Shown piece by piece: positions 19,558 to 27,643 of a stretch of 63,088 bases of DNA. The notes under the pieces were generated by a model. That model did not search any database. It saw only the letters and a program-made list of their open reading frames with translations, and was not told the origin of the DNA. The stretch lies in assembly GCA_021414105.1 (NCBI GenBank), contig JAIOPB010000019.1, positions 1 through 63,088 of the forward strand, given 5' to 3'. The position numbers and the translations under genes are program-made. Numbering within the stretch: the first letter of the stretch is position 1; every line of letters begins with the position of its first letter. The DNA comes from Nitrosarchaeum sp. (GTDB lineage Archaea > Thermoproteota > Nitrososphaeria > Nitrososphaerales > Nitrosopumilaceae).

Positions 19558-19719
19558 ATGTCAGTACAAGAAAATGAGGTATTAGTAAAAATCACGTCTG
19601 CTGGAACCATTTCCATTCCAAAACAGTTTCGAAAATACATGGATATTCAGAAAGGAGAATATGTTAAGGTAATCCTGGGTAAGGATCGTCTCATAGTACG
19701 AAAAATTACAATTTCTTGA
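19558..19719 (+). CDS. AbrB/SpoVT-type small DNA-binding protein
   Basis: A 53-residue swapped-hairpin AbrB domain. It shows the hallmark KITSAGTISIPKQFR opening followed by a QKGEYVKV strand and a DRLIVRK strand. Such proteins act as dimeric regulators or antitoxins. There is no obvious toxin next to it, and the neighbour on the other strand is a winged-helix-like protein. A TATATATTA element lies about 25 bp upstream of the ATG, so a leaderless transcript is likely. Its end overlaps the convergent gene by 14 bp. Confidence 0.85.
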   Translation: MSVQENEVLVKITSAGTISIPKQFRKYMDIQKGEYVKVILGKDRLIVRKITIS

Positions 19720-20107
19720 TTTGTTGTTGTTTTTGACTAAGTTTTATGGCCTGATAAGTCCATTCACGACCAGTTCTAATCCTATCCATCTTACCTTTAG
19801 TAGAGAATCTGGACAAATATGTAGAGATTATACTAAGTTTAACAGGTTCGTTATATTCATCTTCATATTTTTCAAGTATGTTTGTAGATGTGAACTTTCC
19901 CATTGGGAAGAATTTGTCTACAATATGCCATATTTTGGAGCCTATTGAATCCATATTGGTGGTCTCTTGTTCTTCTTCTATATTCATTAAATCCATCATT
20001 TCAAATATTTTTAGAACCTTCTCCCTAGTGACATTACCCTCTAATTTTATGTCATATCGTGCTCCATCTGTATCTTCCATATCAATTCGAATACGTTTCT
20101 TAGCCAT
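19706..20107 (-). CDS. Hypothetical protein with winged-helix-like C-terminus
   Basis: A 133-residue protein with an N-terminal beta hairpin (KRIRIDMEDTDGARYDIKLEG) and an acidic helix. The C-terminal part (about 60-125) reads as a winged helix, with a TSTNILEKYEDEY helix, a STYLSRFSTKG recognition-type helix and a basic wing (KMDRIRTGREW). No family name is recognised. It reads away from the putative origin, and its promoter lies among the TGTTAACA palindromes, which could be its operators. Confidence 0.65.
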   Translation of the reverse strand: MAKKRIRIDMEDTDGARYDIKLEGNVTREKVLKIFEMMDLMNIEEEQETTNMDSIGSKIWHIVDKFFPMGKFTSTNILEKYEDEYNEPVKLSIISTYLSRFSTKGKMDRIRTGREWTYQAIKLSQKQQQIKKL

Positions 20108-20192
20108 CTTTGAGATCTATGAGGATCTGATGTTAACAGTTCAATTGATCCCAGAATATTTGTTAACTAGGAGGTTTGTTAACATTGACTGC

Positions 20193-20207
20193 CTAGGCCG
20201 TGCCTAG
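20193..20207 (+). repeat. Inverted repeat CTAGGC-CGT-GCCTAG
   Basis: A perfect 6-bp inverted repeat with a 3-base spacer in an otherwise AT-rich stretch, followed by a T-rich run on the + strand. It could be a protein site in the origin or a weak terminator. Confidence 0.45.
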
Positions 20208-20268
20208 TGTGTTTTTTGTTATTAACAACGTCAATAATCATACCATTTCTTATCCCCCCCTAACTCAT

Positions 20269-20291
20269 GCCTGGAATGGAAATAAAGGGGT
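20269..20291 (+). repeat. ORB-like box 1
   Basis: A 23-bp element with core CTGGAATGGAAATAAAGGGG ending in T. The TGGAAA-T-AAAGGGG half matches the archaeal origin recognition box core bound by Orc1/Cdc6 (family knowledge). It is identical to box 2, in the same orientation, with start points 62 bp apart. Confidence 0.75.
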
Positions 20292-20330
20292 CTGTTTTAG
20301 GATATTCACAGTGTTAACATCAATCTTAAC

Positions 20331-20353
20331 GCCTGGAATGGAAATAAAGGGGT
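20331..20353 (+). repeat. ORB-like box 2
   Basis: An exact copy of box 1 over 23 bp, with unrelated flanks. Identity is confined to the box, which supports selection for protein binding rather than recent duplication. Confidence 0.75.
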
Positions 20354-20432
20354 AAAAATGACCTTTTTGGAAGTTTTCTTAACAAGAAATTAACAATTTG
20401 TTAACATTAGATTTAGTTTAGATTAAACCCAC

Positions 20433-20447
20433 ACACCTTCCTTTCCA
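20433..20447 (-). repeat. Weak inverted ORB-like box
   Basis: The minus strand reads TGGAAAGGAAGGTGT, which matches 12 of 15 bases of the box core TGGAAATAAAGGGGT. It faces the two strong boxes across 80 bp and borders the AT-rich tract. Inverted boxes flanking the unwinding element are common in archaeal origins, but this one could be chance. Confidence 0.3.
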
Positions 20448-20600
20448 CTCTATCTTTTTCTTTAATTTTTTTTTATTGAAAATCTAAATCTAACTAAAAA
20501 TAATTAATTACAAACTAAACTAGAATAACTATTCTCTTCTTTACTCTCTAAATTCAAATATCATTATGTTACTAATGAGTAGAAACATAGGTGTGTGAGT

Positions 20601-21803
20601 ATGTCCGATCCAATTGATAGATTACTTGATGCAGCTGAGTCTGGTAAATCAATAATTAAAAACAGAGATATTCTTCATTTTACATACATTCCCAATACCA
20701 TTCAACATAGAACTTCAGAACAGGAACAGGTAACTCAATCATTACTGCCTATCCTTAAACATTCAAGACCTTCAAATTTACTAGTATATGGTAAGCCAGG
20801 AACTGGAAAAACCCTTGTAGTTAAAAAAGTACTTAATAAAATTCAAGACAGGGTAGAAAAATCAAAATTCCCAATCAAATTAGTTTATTCAAATTCTAAA
20901 GAAGAAACAACTCTTTATGGATTATTGGTAAGTTTTGGGCGGCAATTAGGGATAAAAGATGATAAATTACCAAGTACAGGTCTAGCAATTAGTGAAGTCT
21001 TCAAACGAATACTAACCAGTATAGATGAATCAAAAATTAATGCAATCTTTGTTATTGATGAAATTGATTATCTTGCACAACTAGTATCAAAAACAGGCAA
21101 AGACATCTTATACCAACTAACTAGAGCAAATGAGCGTCTAAAACAAGGCTCGTTGACTTTGGTAGGAATTTCAAATGATCTTACATTTAAAGAAAAACTC
21201 GACCCTAGAGTAATTAGTAGTCTAGGAGAAGAAGAGGTAGTTTTTACAAATTACAATGTAGAACAAATAAAAAAAATATTAGAGGAACGAATCAAAGAGG
21301 CATTTATTCCAAACTCAGTGGCAGACTCAGCATTGAACCTTTGTGCAGCCTTGGCTGGTGGTGAACATGGGGATGCCAGAAGAGCAATTGACTTAATTCG
21401 CGTTGCAGGAGAAATTGCCGAAAGACAACAATCAGATAAAGTTACAGAAGATCATGTAAGAGAAGCATCTCTAAAAATTGAAGAAAATAAAGAAGAAACA
21501 TCCCTAAAATCATATCCTCTTCATGAAAAGCTCGTTATTCTTGCAATAATGAAGGCAGGTGGTTCATCTACGGGAGAGATTTATTCATCTTACAAAGGAT
21601 TGTGTAAAGTAGTAGGACGAGATGAATTGACACAAAGACGAGTTACTCAAATGCTTAGTGAAATCGAATTATCTGGAATTATTACAGGAAGACTAGTTCA
21701 CCAAGGAATACATGGAAGGACAAAAAAATACAAACTTACAATCTCATCTGAGATGATCAAAAAAACCTTCAAAGACGATCTAACTTTGCAGGATATTGTT
21801 TAG
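20601..21803 (+). CDS. cdc6: Orc1/Cdc6 replication initiator
   Basis: A 400-residue AAA+ initiator with Walker A GKPGTGKT near 62, Walker B FVIDEIDYL near 152, a sensor segment LVGISNDL near 192 and a C-terminal winged helix at about 310-390. The frame opens upstream at GTG 20595, but ATG 20601 (MSDPIDRLL) is the natural start. It binds ORB elements and loads MCM. The ORB-like boxes lie 250-330 bp upstream. Its last 24 bp overlap the convergent PolD small subunit gene. Confidence 0.95.
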   Translation: MSDPIDRLLDAAESGKSIIKNRDILHFTYIPNTIQHRTSEQEQVTQSLLPILKHSRPSNLLVYGKPGTGKTLVVKKVLNKIQDRVEKSKFPIKLVYSNSKEETTLYGLLVSFGRQLGIKDDKLPSTGLAISEVFKRILTSIDESKINAIFVIDEIDYLAQLVSKTGKDILYQLTRANERLKQGSLTLVGISNDLTFKEKLDPRVISSLGEEEVVFTNYNVEQIKKILEERIKEAFIPNSVADSALNLCAALAGGEHGDARRAIDLIRVAGEIAERQQSDKVTEDHVREASLKIEENKEETSLKSYPLHEKLVILAIMKAGGSSTGEIYSSYKGLCKVVGRDELTQRRVTQMLSEIELSGIITGRLVHQGIHGRTKKYKLTISSEMIKKTFKDDLTLQDIV

Positions 21804-23231
21804 TTTATTAGAATTATAATTTTCATGATAAACTTTGAAAGTCTTCAAATTTACCATAAGTGCTATCCCTGGATTTGGAGTCATTCCAACACTGGCTTGA
21901 AAGGGAGTCTGCTTTTGCCAAGAACCAGAATTTAATAAAAGAATTCCTTTGTACATATCCAGTTCTGCCCTGTGGACATGACCAACATGGAAAATATCTG
22001 GAATCTCATCAATTACCATTAAATCTTCTATTTCAGGTGCAATTGGGGTTTGGCTACCATAAATTGGACTAAGATGTCTTGCTCTAAGAAGATGTTTCAT
22101 TACATTTGTAGGCTTGTCATAACTTAGACCTGGCGTAGTTTTTACAATATCATCAATACTTTGACCATGAAACATCATTACCTTTACCCCATTCAAAGAA
22201 ACAACAGCTGGATTTCCAACCATAAACACATTCTCTTTTTCCCACAATTTGGAATTGTATTTTTTTGGGATTGCTGGTTGTGGTAATGCCCTACGTCCAG
22301 GATCATGGTTTCCTGGCATAATGAATATTTTGATGTAATTAGGAATTTTACTGAGAAGTTCTTCGACTTTTTTTAATTGCTCTTCGATGGTTTGACATAC
22401 TAATTCTTTATCTTGATTTGGATAAATTCCAACTCCATCTACCAAATCCCCACAAATTAACACAAAACGAATTTTCCTTGCTATTGGGTCTGGACTAGAT
22501 AACCATGATACAAATTCGGTAAATTCCTCTTCCATGAAGTATTTACTACCAATATGCAGATCTGAGAGAAAAGTTGCATATGTTTCAGTTTCAGACCTGT
22601 TTGAGGCTTGATCAGGAATATCAGGCGAAATCAAATCTTTAATGATAAAGCCTGCATTTTTTCCAAAACCTATTCGTGCCATAATAAATTGATCACTAAG
22701 TAATGAGCCTGCGGTTTTTTGCAATTCAACATCAAAAACAATCCCTTCAAATGAACCTGAGGGATCTTCTAAGACTATTTTTGTTATATTTCTCTCAGTA
22801 CTTCTAGTAGTTACCAAACCACAAACATACATGTCATCATCAGATTTTATAGTCTTAACAGAAGCAATTGACTTTAACATTCTTGATTCTGGCCTATCTG
22901 AGATTATTCGTTTTAGTTTGTTAAAACGACTTGAAAAAAGAGCATTATACCCATTTACTCCCTCACCAGTAGTAATTTTCAAAGTCGGGTCAAAGATTAT
23001 CTTATGATCATTTTGTAATGTTTGGTCCTCTTTAATTCCCAAATAAACCTCTAGGTCATCTTGATTAATTTGAAACAATTTTTGTTTTGTTTTCTCACGA
23101 ACAATTTCTTTAATTATTTTTTCTAGACTTTTTACATCCACATTCTCTAAAAACTTGAATGCATCAGGATGAATTTGGAACCCTTTATTCAATGCATAAT
23201 TCAAAGCAACAGTAAGCTCCTTTTTCATCAT
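21780..23231 (-). CDS. polB: DNA polymerase D small subunit (DP1)
   Basis: A protein of about 483 residues with an N-terminal helical region, an OB-fold (about 140-215) and a C-terminal calcineurin-type phosphodiesterase. The motifs DLHIGS, GDLVDG, GNHDPG, FHGQS and GHVHR are all intact, so the 3'-5' proofreading exonuclease should be active. It pairs with DP2 encoded at 14.1-17.5 kb. The frame runs to TTG 23234, and ATG at 23231 or 23228 is the likely start. Confidence 0.96.
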   Translation of the reverse strand: MMKKELTVALNYALNKGFQIHPDAFKFLENVDVKSLEKIIKEIVREKTKQKLFQINQDDLEVYLGIKEDQTLQNDHKIIFDPTLKITTGEGVNGYNALFSSRFNKLKRIISDRPESRMLKSIASVKTIKSDDDMYVCGLVTTRSTERNITKIVLEDPSGSFEGIVFDVELQKTAGSLLSDQFIMARIGFGKNAGFIIKDLISPDIPDQASNRSETETYATFLSDLHIGSKYFMEEEFTEFVSWLSSPDPIARKIRFVLICGDLVDGVGIYPNQDKELVCQTIEEQLKKVEELLSKIPNYIKIFIMPGNHDPGRRALPQPAIPKKYNSKLWEKENVFMVGNPAVVSLNGVKVMMFHGQSIDDIVKTTPGLSYDKPTNVMKHLLRARHLSPIYGSQTPIAPEIEDLMVIDEIPDIFHVGHVHRAELDMYKGILLLNSGSWQKQTPFQASVGMTPNPGIALMVNLKTFKVYHENYNSNKLNNILQS

Positions 23232-23306
23232 CAAAGAATGTTTTTTGGTTTAATTAAATCTGTATCCATACCCAACCCTCAAATATTGTTTCTAGTTAAT
23301 GATAAC

Positions 23307-23843
23307 ATGTCTAAGACTAGGATAATTGCATTTTTCATATTTATGGGATTATTTGCAGCAACTTATCAAATAGGATCAATGTCTCAAGTTAGTGAAGAAG
23401 AGGCAAATACATTCATGTCTGAATTTAAAAAATTAGTTACAGACATTGATGCAGTAGGAATTTTCCTTCATAACTCATCTGTATCATTACCAATGTTTAT
23501 TCCTGGATTTGGAGTTGCATGGGGATTATTTTCAGCTTGGTCTACTGGCTTTGCTTTTTCAGCAATAACTTCAATTACACCAGAATTGGCAAAAGTTCCA
23601 CCACTTGCAATTCTCTTTCTTTCACCATTTGGAATCATGGAACTTACTGCATACTCTATAGCAACATCTAGAAGCTTCATGCTAATCAAAGCAATATCTA
23701 AAAAAACCAACCTAATTCCATTTCTTAAACCAACGGTTATAGAAATTGGAATAGTGGTAGGACTTCTTTTGGCAGGTGGATATTTAGAAGATTATATGAT
23801 AAAACTAGTTCAAGACGACAGTATTGGTCTGCCTATTTTTTAA
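23307..23843 (+). CDS. SpoIIM/DUF95-like membrane protein
   Basis: A 178-residue integral membrane protein with helices at about 6-24, 62-83, 96-118 and 148-165. A short FMSEFKKLV amphipathic region and the GFGVAWGLFSAWSTGFAFSA-type glycine-rich helix are seen in stage II sporulation protein M-related archaeal proteins. The open frame extends 46 codons upstream into the divergent polB start region, but ATG at 23307 (MSKTRIIAFF) gives a normal N-terminus. Role unknown, perhaps membrane remodelling or transport. Confidence 0.65.
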   Translation: MSKTRIIAFFIFMGLFAATYQIGSMSQVSEEEANTFMSEFKKLVTDIDAVGIFLHNSSVSLPMFIPGFGVAWGLFSAWSTGFAFSAITSITPELAKVPPLAILFLSPFGIMELTAYSIATSRSFMLIKAISKKTNLIPFLKPTVIEIGIVVGLLLAGGYLEDYMIKLVQDDSIGLPIF

Positions 23844-23928
23844 TTCCAAGAAAAACCCACGGATTTGCCTAATCAGTCTAAAATAATTTAGTAGTAAATT
23901 ATAAACCAAATTAAATAGAAAATCTAGT

Positions 23929-24837
23929 ATGAATACTATTACAGTACTCTTAATGTTACTTGTTTTTTCAGGATTTGCTTTTAGTGACTCTTTTGCAACA
24001 ATTTCTCCAAACAGTGCTTTTACTTTAGAAGGATCAGGATACGCAGTAACAGAAGACACGATAAAAATTTCTGAAATTGATCTAGTATTATCTACACAAA
24101 AACAAACAGGAAGTAGTGTTAAATCTTCAATTGAGGATGGATTCATTACTTTAGATGATCAAGATTTTCTAGCTACTGAACTAGAGGCAACAATATTGCG
24201 TGAAGGTAACTACATCAGAGTTAATGGAGTTGCTGAGAGTGATACTGGCGATACAGCATCCATTAGATTTTTTGGAAGACTAGTTGAAGAAAGTAAGACT
24301 GCATCAGTTTATGGATTTACAGGAAGAATAACAATTGATGATAATGATTACAAAATAATATACACAGCAAAACTATCAGAGCTCTCAAAAATTAAACCCA
24401 CATCAACAGAATCTAAAACAGATGAAAAACTTACAATTCATATTCTTAAAGGTTCATCAACTCAAGGTGTAGGTACATACATTGATGTTGGAGCAGCGTC
24501 AGAATCAACTAATTCATTAAACCTTAGATATTTTTCACAAGATAGAATTTCAATTGAGCCAGGAACAACAATTACTATTGTAAATGATGATGTGGTATCA
24601 CATAGTATTCTTAGTGGAACAGAAAATGACAATGATCGTTATAATCAATTTACTGCTGATGGTAGAATTTCAACTGATAAAATATTACCAGGTCAATCAA
24701 CTAACATTACATTAGATAATGCCGGATTTTACAGATTGTATGATCCAGATTACCACTGGATGAAAATTGTGGCCTATGTATTTCCAAATATTGAAGATAA
24801 TTTGATTCTTGGGCAAGGAAAAAACCTAGGTAACTAG
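23929..24837 (+). CDS. Exported protein with cupredoxin-like domain
   Basis: A 302-residue protein with a signal peptide (about 1-20, ending at FSDSFA). A beta-rich N-terminal domain lies at about 25-155, and a C-terminal cupredoxin-like fold at about 185-290 (ISIEPGTTITIVNDD, HSILSG, GFYRLYDPDYHWMKI). Blue-copper domains in this phylum are common, but here the usual ligand cysteine is not seen before the H-W-M, so copper binding is uncertain. It is extracytoplasmic. Its stop overlaps the convergent cbiE stop by 4 bp. Confidence 0.7.
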   Translation: MNTITVLLMLLVFSGFAFSDSFATISPNSAFTLEGSGYAVTEDTIKISEIDLVLSTQKQTGSSVKSSIEDGFITLDDQDFLATELEATILREGNYIRVNGVAESDTGDTASIRFFGRLVEESKTASVYGFTGRITIDDNDYKIIYTAKLSELSKIKPTSTESKTDEKLTIHILKGSSTQGVGTYIDVGAASESTNSLNLRYFSQDRISIEPGTTITIVNDDVVSHSILSGTENDNDRYNQFTADGRISTDKILPGQSTNITLDNAGFYRLYDPDYHWMKIVAYVFPNIEDNLILGQGKNLGN

Positions 24838-25550
24838 TCTTTCCACTGCCATTTGTAATTCATATATGAATCCAAAACAAACTGATTGAAAACCATTACA
24901 GACAAATCAGAAAATTCTCTCCCTTCCAAATCTTTTACAGTTCCAACAAAACTAGTTTCATTTTCAGTGGTTAATGCTTCAAAGACATGAACTTTCATAC
25001 TTTCTGTATTAAAGCCATTATTTTTTAGGTATATTGCAATTTCAGATGGCATAAAATGCTTGTCAGGTTGTTTAGGCCACGGTCTTGGAACTAAGATTAC
25101 ATTATATCCATCAATCAATGCTTTTTGCAATTCTAGTTTCTTTTCTTCAATTGGAGTTGTTACATGCATTGTAATTACTTTGGATTTGTCAAGTGGTACT
25201 CTTGCTTTTGATGCAGCAACTTGGATTGAACTTATTCCTGGAATTATTTCTATTTCACCAAAAATCTCAATTAATCTATCTACAACTTCAGATTCTGAAA
25301 AATTAACATCACCTGTAAATGGAATAACTAGAGAACGATCGCCCAATTCTGCAAGAATTTTTTGATAAGATTCCTCTTGATTGTTCATGGTAATCTCATA
25401 GATTTCCTTACCTAGAAGTAAATCTTCAATTGTTTTTAGCGTGTATTTGTAACCAATTACTACATCGCAGTTCTGTATTATTTCTTTTACAATTTCAGTA
25501 ACATATTTTGGCGAACCTGGCCCTACACCGACAGCATAAATTTTTCCCAA
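24834..25550 (-). CDS. cbiE: Cobalt-precorrin-7 C5-methyltransferase
   Basis: A 238-residue tetrapyrrole methylase with the N-terminal GVGPGSPKY SAM-site motif and the IPGISSIQ motif near 103. Its length and the absence of a second domain fit CbiE alone, without CbiT. It methylates C5 (and, with CbiT, C15) in anaerobic-type cobalamin synthesis, which thaumarchaea are known for. TTG start. It follows the 163-residue hypothetical gene after 2 bp on the same strand. Confidence 0.85.
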   Translation of the reverse strand: MGKIYAVGVGPGSPKYVTEIVKEIIQNCDVVIGYKYTLKTIEDLLLGKEIYEITMNNQEESYQKILAELGDRSLVIPFTGDVNFSESEVVDRLIEIFGEIEIIPGISSIQVAASKARVPLDKSKVITMHVTTPIEEKKLELQKALIDGYNVILVPRPWPKQPDKHFMPSEIAIYLKNNGFNTESMKVHVFEALTTENETSFVGTVKDLEGREFSDLSVMVFNQFVLDSYMNYKWQWKD

Positions 25551-25552
25551 TT

Positions 25553-26044
25553 TTACTTTGTAAATTTTTGCCTGTCTTTAATATATTGCACAAAAGGTTC
25601 CCAATCCACTTTCATGTACTTTGTAGGCTCTTTAATTGGATATTTTACCCAATCTTGGGCAATTGCATATTGATATTTTTGTCGTTTACCATCTTTTTCA
25701 TATTCTAACAGTAAGATGCTGCCCCATTCCTTTTCCTCATGTGTAATATTCAAAATATCATCAAATGATAACTGTGTATTTTTTCCATTTGCCATATCTT
25801 CTGCTAGATTACTTTCTTCGTAACCATCATGGCGAATCATAGTATTTTTTGATTTTAAGAAATTGATAACTTGTCTTTGCCTAATAGCCTGCCACCACTT
25901 CATTTTGGCTTCTGTCTTGTGGATAAACATCAAATGTTTGTCAGTTAAAATTAACATGCCTTCTTTTCCTCCAACTGAAAAGAATTTTTTTGCTTCTCTC
26001 CATACTGAAACCAAATGCGCTTGAATCTTTTCATCAGGTTGCAT
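25553..26044 (-). CDS. Hypothetical protein, possible PH/GRAM-like fold
   Basis: A 163-residue soluble protein. The segment at 28-48 (GMLILTDKHLMFIHK) resembles the strand pattern of GRAM/PH-like domains that bind lipids or peptides, and strands continue to about 125. This is a fold guess only, and no family is recognised with certainty. It precedes cbiE by 2 bp, so it may be cotranscribed, but there is no functional link to cobalamin visible in the sequence. Confidence 0.6.
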   Translation of the reverse strand: MQPDEKIQAHLVSVWREAKKFFSVGGKEGMLILTDKHLMFIHKTEAKMKWWQAIRQRQVINFLKSKNTMIRHDGYEESNLAEDMANGKNTQLSFDDILNITHEEKEWGSILLLEYEKDGKRQKYQYAIAQDWVKYPIKEPTKYMKVDWEPFVQYIKDRQKFTK

Positions 26045-26116
26045 ATTGATTTATTATTTTAACTTGTTAAAAACCAATACAATTAGCTTTTAAGTGAGAT
26101 ATTATGAGAAAATTTA

Positions 26117-27643
26117 TTGAAAAAAATTCTGGTCATAATATCTCTGTCTTTACTTTTAATTAATTTAGGAAATCAGTCATTTGCAGAATCTGATGATATA
26201 TTAGTAATTTTACATACTAATCTTGGAAAAATTGTGATAGAGCTTTTCTCAAATGATGCTCCAAATCATGTTGCCAATTTCATTAAATTATCTGAAAACG
26301 GATTCTACGATGGTACAATATTTCATAGAATAATTCCTGGATTTATGATTCAGGGTGGAGATCCAAATACAAAAGATGGAGATAAGAGCACTTGGGGAAC
26401 TGGAGGACCTGGCTATTCTGTAAATGCTGAATTTAATACAATAAAGCATAATCGTGGAATTGTCTCAATGGCAAGATCAACTGATCCAAACAGTGCTGGC
26501 TCTCAATTTTTTATAGTTCATAAAGATTCAAACTTTCTTGACGAACAGTATACTGCCTTTGGTAGAATTGTAACAGAAGAAAGTTTTGAAACACTTGACA
26601 AGATTGCTTCAGTGGAAACAGGAGACAAAGATATCCCGGTAAATACTGAACAAGTAAAAATTACAAAAGCTGAACTTGTGGTCCGTTCTGATGTACCTGA
26701 TTTACTTGAGCTATCAGATCCTGAAAGAATTACTATACCAATTACAAGTTCTTCAGGTAGTCAGCTTTATGAAAATAAAGCACTAGATATTGTCTTTAAT
26801 GCACCTGAAGGCTGGTTATTACAACAACCAGAAAAAACTGATGAAAACTCTCCCGATGTAGTTGCTGTAGGACCTAAAGTTGGGCCCATTAATCCAGTAA
26901 TTTCTCTGACCATTACTAATGCCAAAGGAAAAAGTCTAGATGACTTGATCCAAGAAAAAACTGAATTTCTAAAGAACGCACTTGCATCAGGCAATTTAGA
27001 AATTATCTCCCAAGAAAAATCAACAATTAATGGAAAACAAGCATATGTTACTAATGCTAGAGGTTTTTTCCAAAGTAAGGGAGAATCATACAATGTACAA
27101 TTCAAAGAGGTAATCATTTCAACTACTGAAAAATTTTATACTTTTGCATATAGTAATGGAGTAGACAACTTTAATGATCAAATTTCTAGATTTGAAGAAT
27201 CTGTTAATTCTTTTAAAATAACATCTGAACCAATTAAAGACACAATAGATGATTTTTCAGGTAAAACTGAAGAAAAAGGAGGTGGCTGTTTAATTGCTAC
27301 TGCTACATATGGCAGCGAACTAGCTCCACAAGTACAACAACTACGAGAGCTAAGAGACAATACTATTCTTACAACACAGTCAGGAACTGCATTTATGACT
27401 GGATTTAACCAACTATACTATTTATTCTCACCAACAATAGCAGATTTTGAAAGAGAACAACCAATTTTCAAAGAAGCTGTTAAAGTAACATTAACACCCA
27501 TGTTAACAACACTATCAATACTAAACTATGTCAATATTGATTCAGAACAAGAAATGTTAGGATATGGTATGGGAATTATTTTGATGAATGTTGGAATGTA
27601 TTTTGTAGCACCTGCTATGATAATTCAGAGACTAAGAAAATAA
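26117..27643 (+). CDS. Exported cyclophilin-type peptidyl-prolyl isomerase with CFI-like box
   Basis: A 508-residue secreted or membrane-bound protein. Order: signal peptide 1-23; cyclophilin domain at about 28-195 with FHRIIPGFMIQGGD and AGSQFFI motifs intact; a beta-rich middle domain at about 225-375; a CLIATATYGSELAPQVQQL box near 394; and a hydrophobic C-terminus at about 440-503. CFI-type boxes occur in exported archaeal proteins near a membrane anchor. It may assist folding outside the membrane. TTG start, since the nearby ATG at 26104 is in another frame. Confidence 0.85.
   Translation: MKKILVIISLSLLLINLGNQSFAESDDILVILHTNLGKIVIELFSNDAPNHVANFIKLSENGFYDGTIFHRIIPGFMIQGGDPNTKDGDKSTWGTGGPGYSVNAEFNTIKHNRGIVSMARSTDPNSAGSQFFIVHKDSNFLDEQYTAFGRIVTEESFETLDKIASVETGDKDIPVNTEQVKITKAELVVRSDVPDLLELSDPERITIPITSSSGSQLYENKALDIVFNAPEGWLLQQPEKTDENSPDVVAVGPKVGPINPVISLTITNAKGKSLDDLIQEKTEFLKNALASGNLEIISQEKSTINGKQAYVTNARGFFQSKGESYNVQFKEVIISTTEKFYTFAYSNGVDNFNDQISRFEESVNSFKITSEPIKDTIDDFSGKTEEKGGGCLIATATYGSELAPQVQQLRELRDNTILTTQSGTAFMTGFNQLYYLFSPTIADFEREQPIFKEAVKVTLTPMLTTLSILNYVNIDSEQEMLGYGMGIILMNVGMYFVAPAMIIQRLRK

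Larger units (their letters stand above)
20132..20406. repeat. Cluster of five TGTTAAC palindromic words
   Basis: GTTAAC palindromes are centred in 20132-20137, 20162-20167, 20178-20183, 20313-20318 and 20400-20405. Four of the five extend to the 8-bp palindrome TGTTAACA and the other is TGTTAACT. Single copies occur elsewhere in the window, mostly inside genes, but not in clusters. They surround the ORB-like boxes. Confidence 0.6.
20108..20600. other. Putative replication origin (oriC)
   Basis: This gene-free stretch lies between a putative DNA-binding gene and orc1/cdc6. It holds two exact 23-bp repeats resembling archaeal origin recognition boxes, a possible weaker inverted box at 20433-20447, and five TGTTAAC words. 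It also contains an inverted repeat CTAGGC-CGT-GCCTAG (20193-20207), and an almost pure A/T tract at about 20451-20575 that could serve as the unwinding element. The combination of ORB-like boxes, an AT-rich tract and an adjacent initiator gene is the usual archaeal origin layout. Not tested by skew. Confidence 0.8.

Noticed and set aside
19545-19561. The same 17-base word TTATAATAGCATTATGT before the AbrB gene and at 29765-29781
   Set aside because: One shared word of this size can arise by chance in AT-rich DNA, and in the second place it does not lead into an open frame.
20269-20353. Two direct repeats as a mini CRISPR or integration site
   Set aside because: Only two copies, with an ORB-type core next to orc1/cdc6. 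An origin is the better reading.
23169-23306. 46-codon extension of the SpoIIM-like gene
   Set aside because: It would overlap the divergent polB start and does not look like a membrane-protein N-terminus. ATG at 23307 is cleaner.
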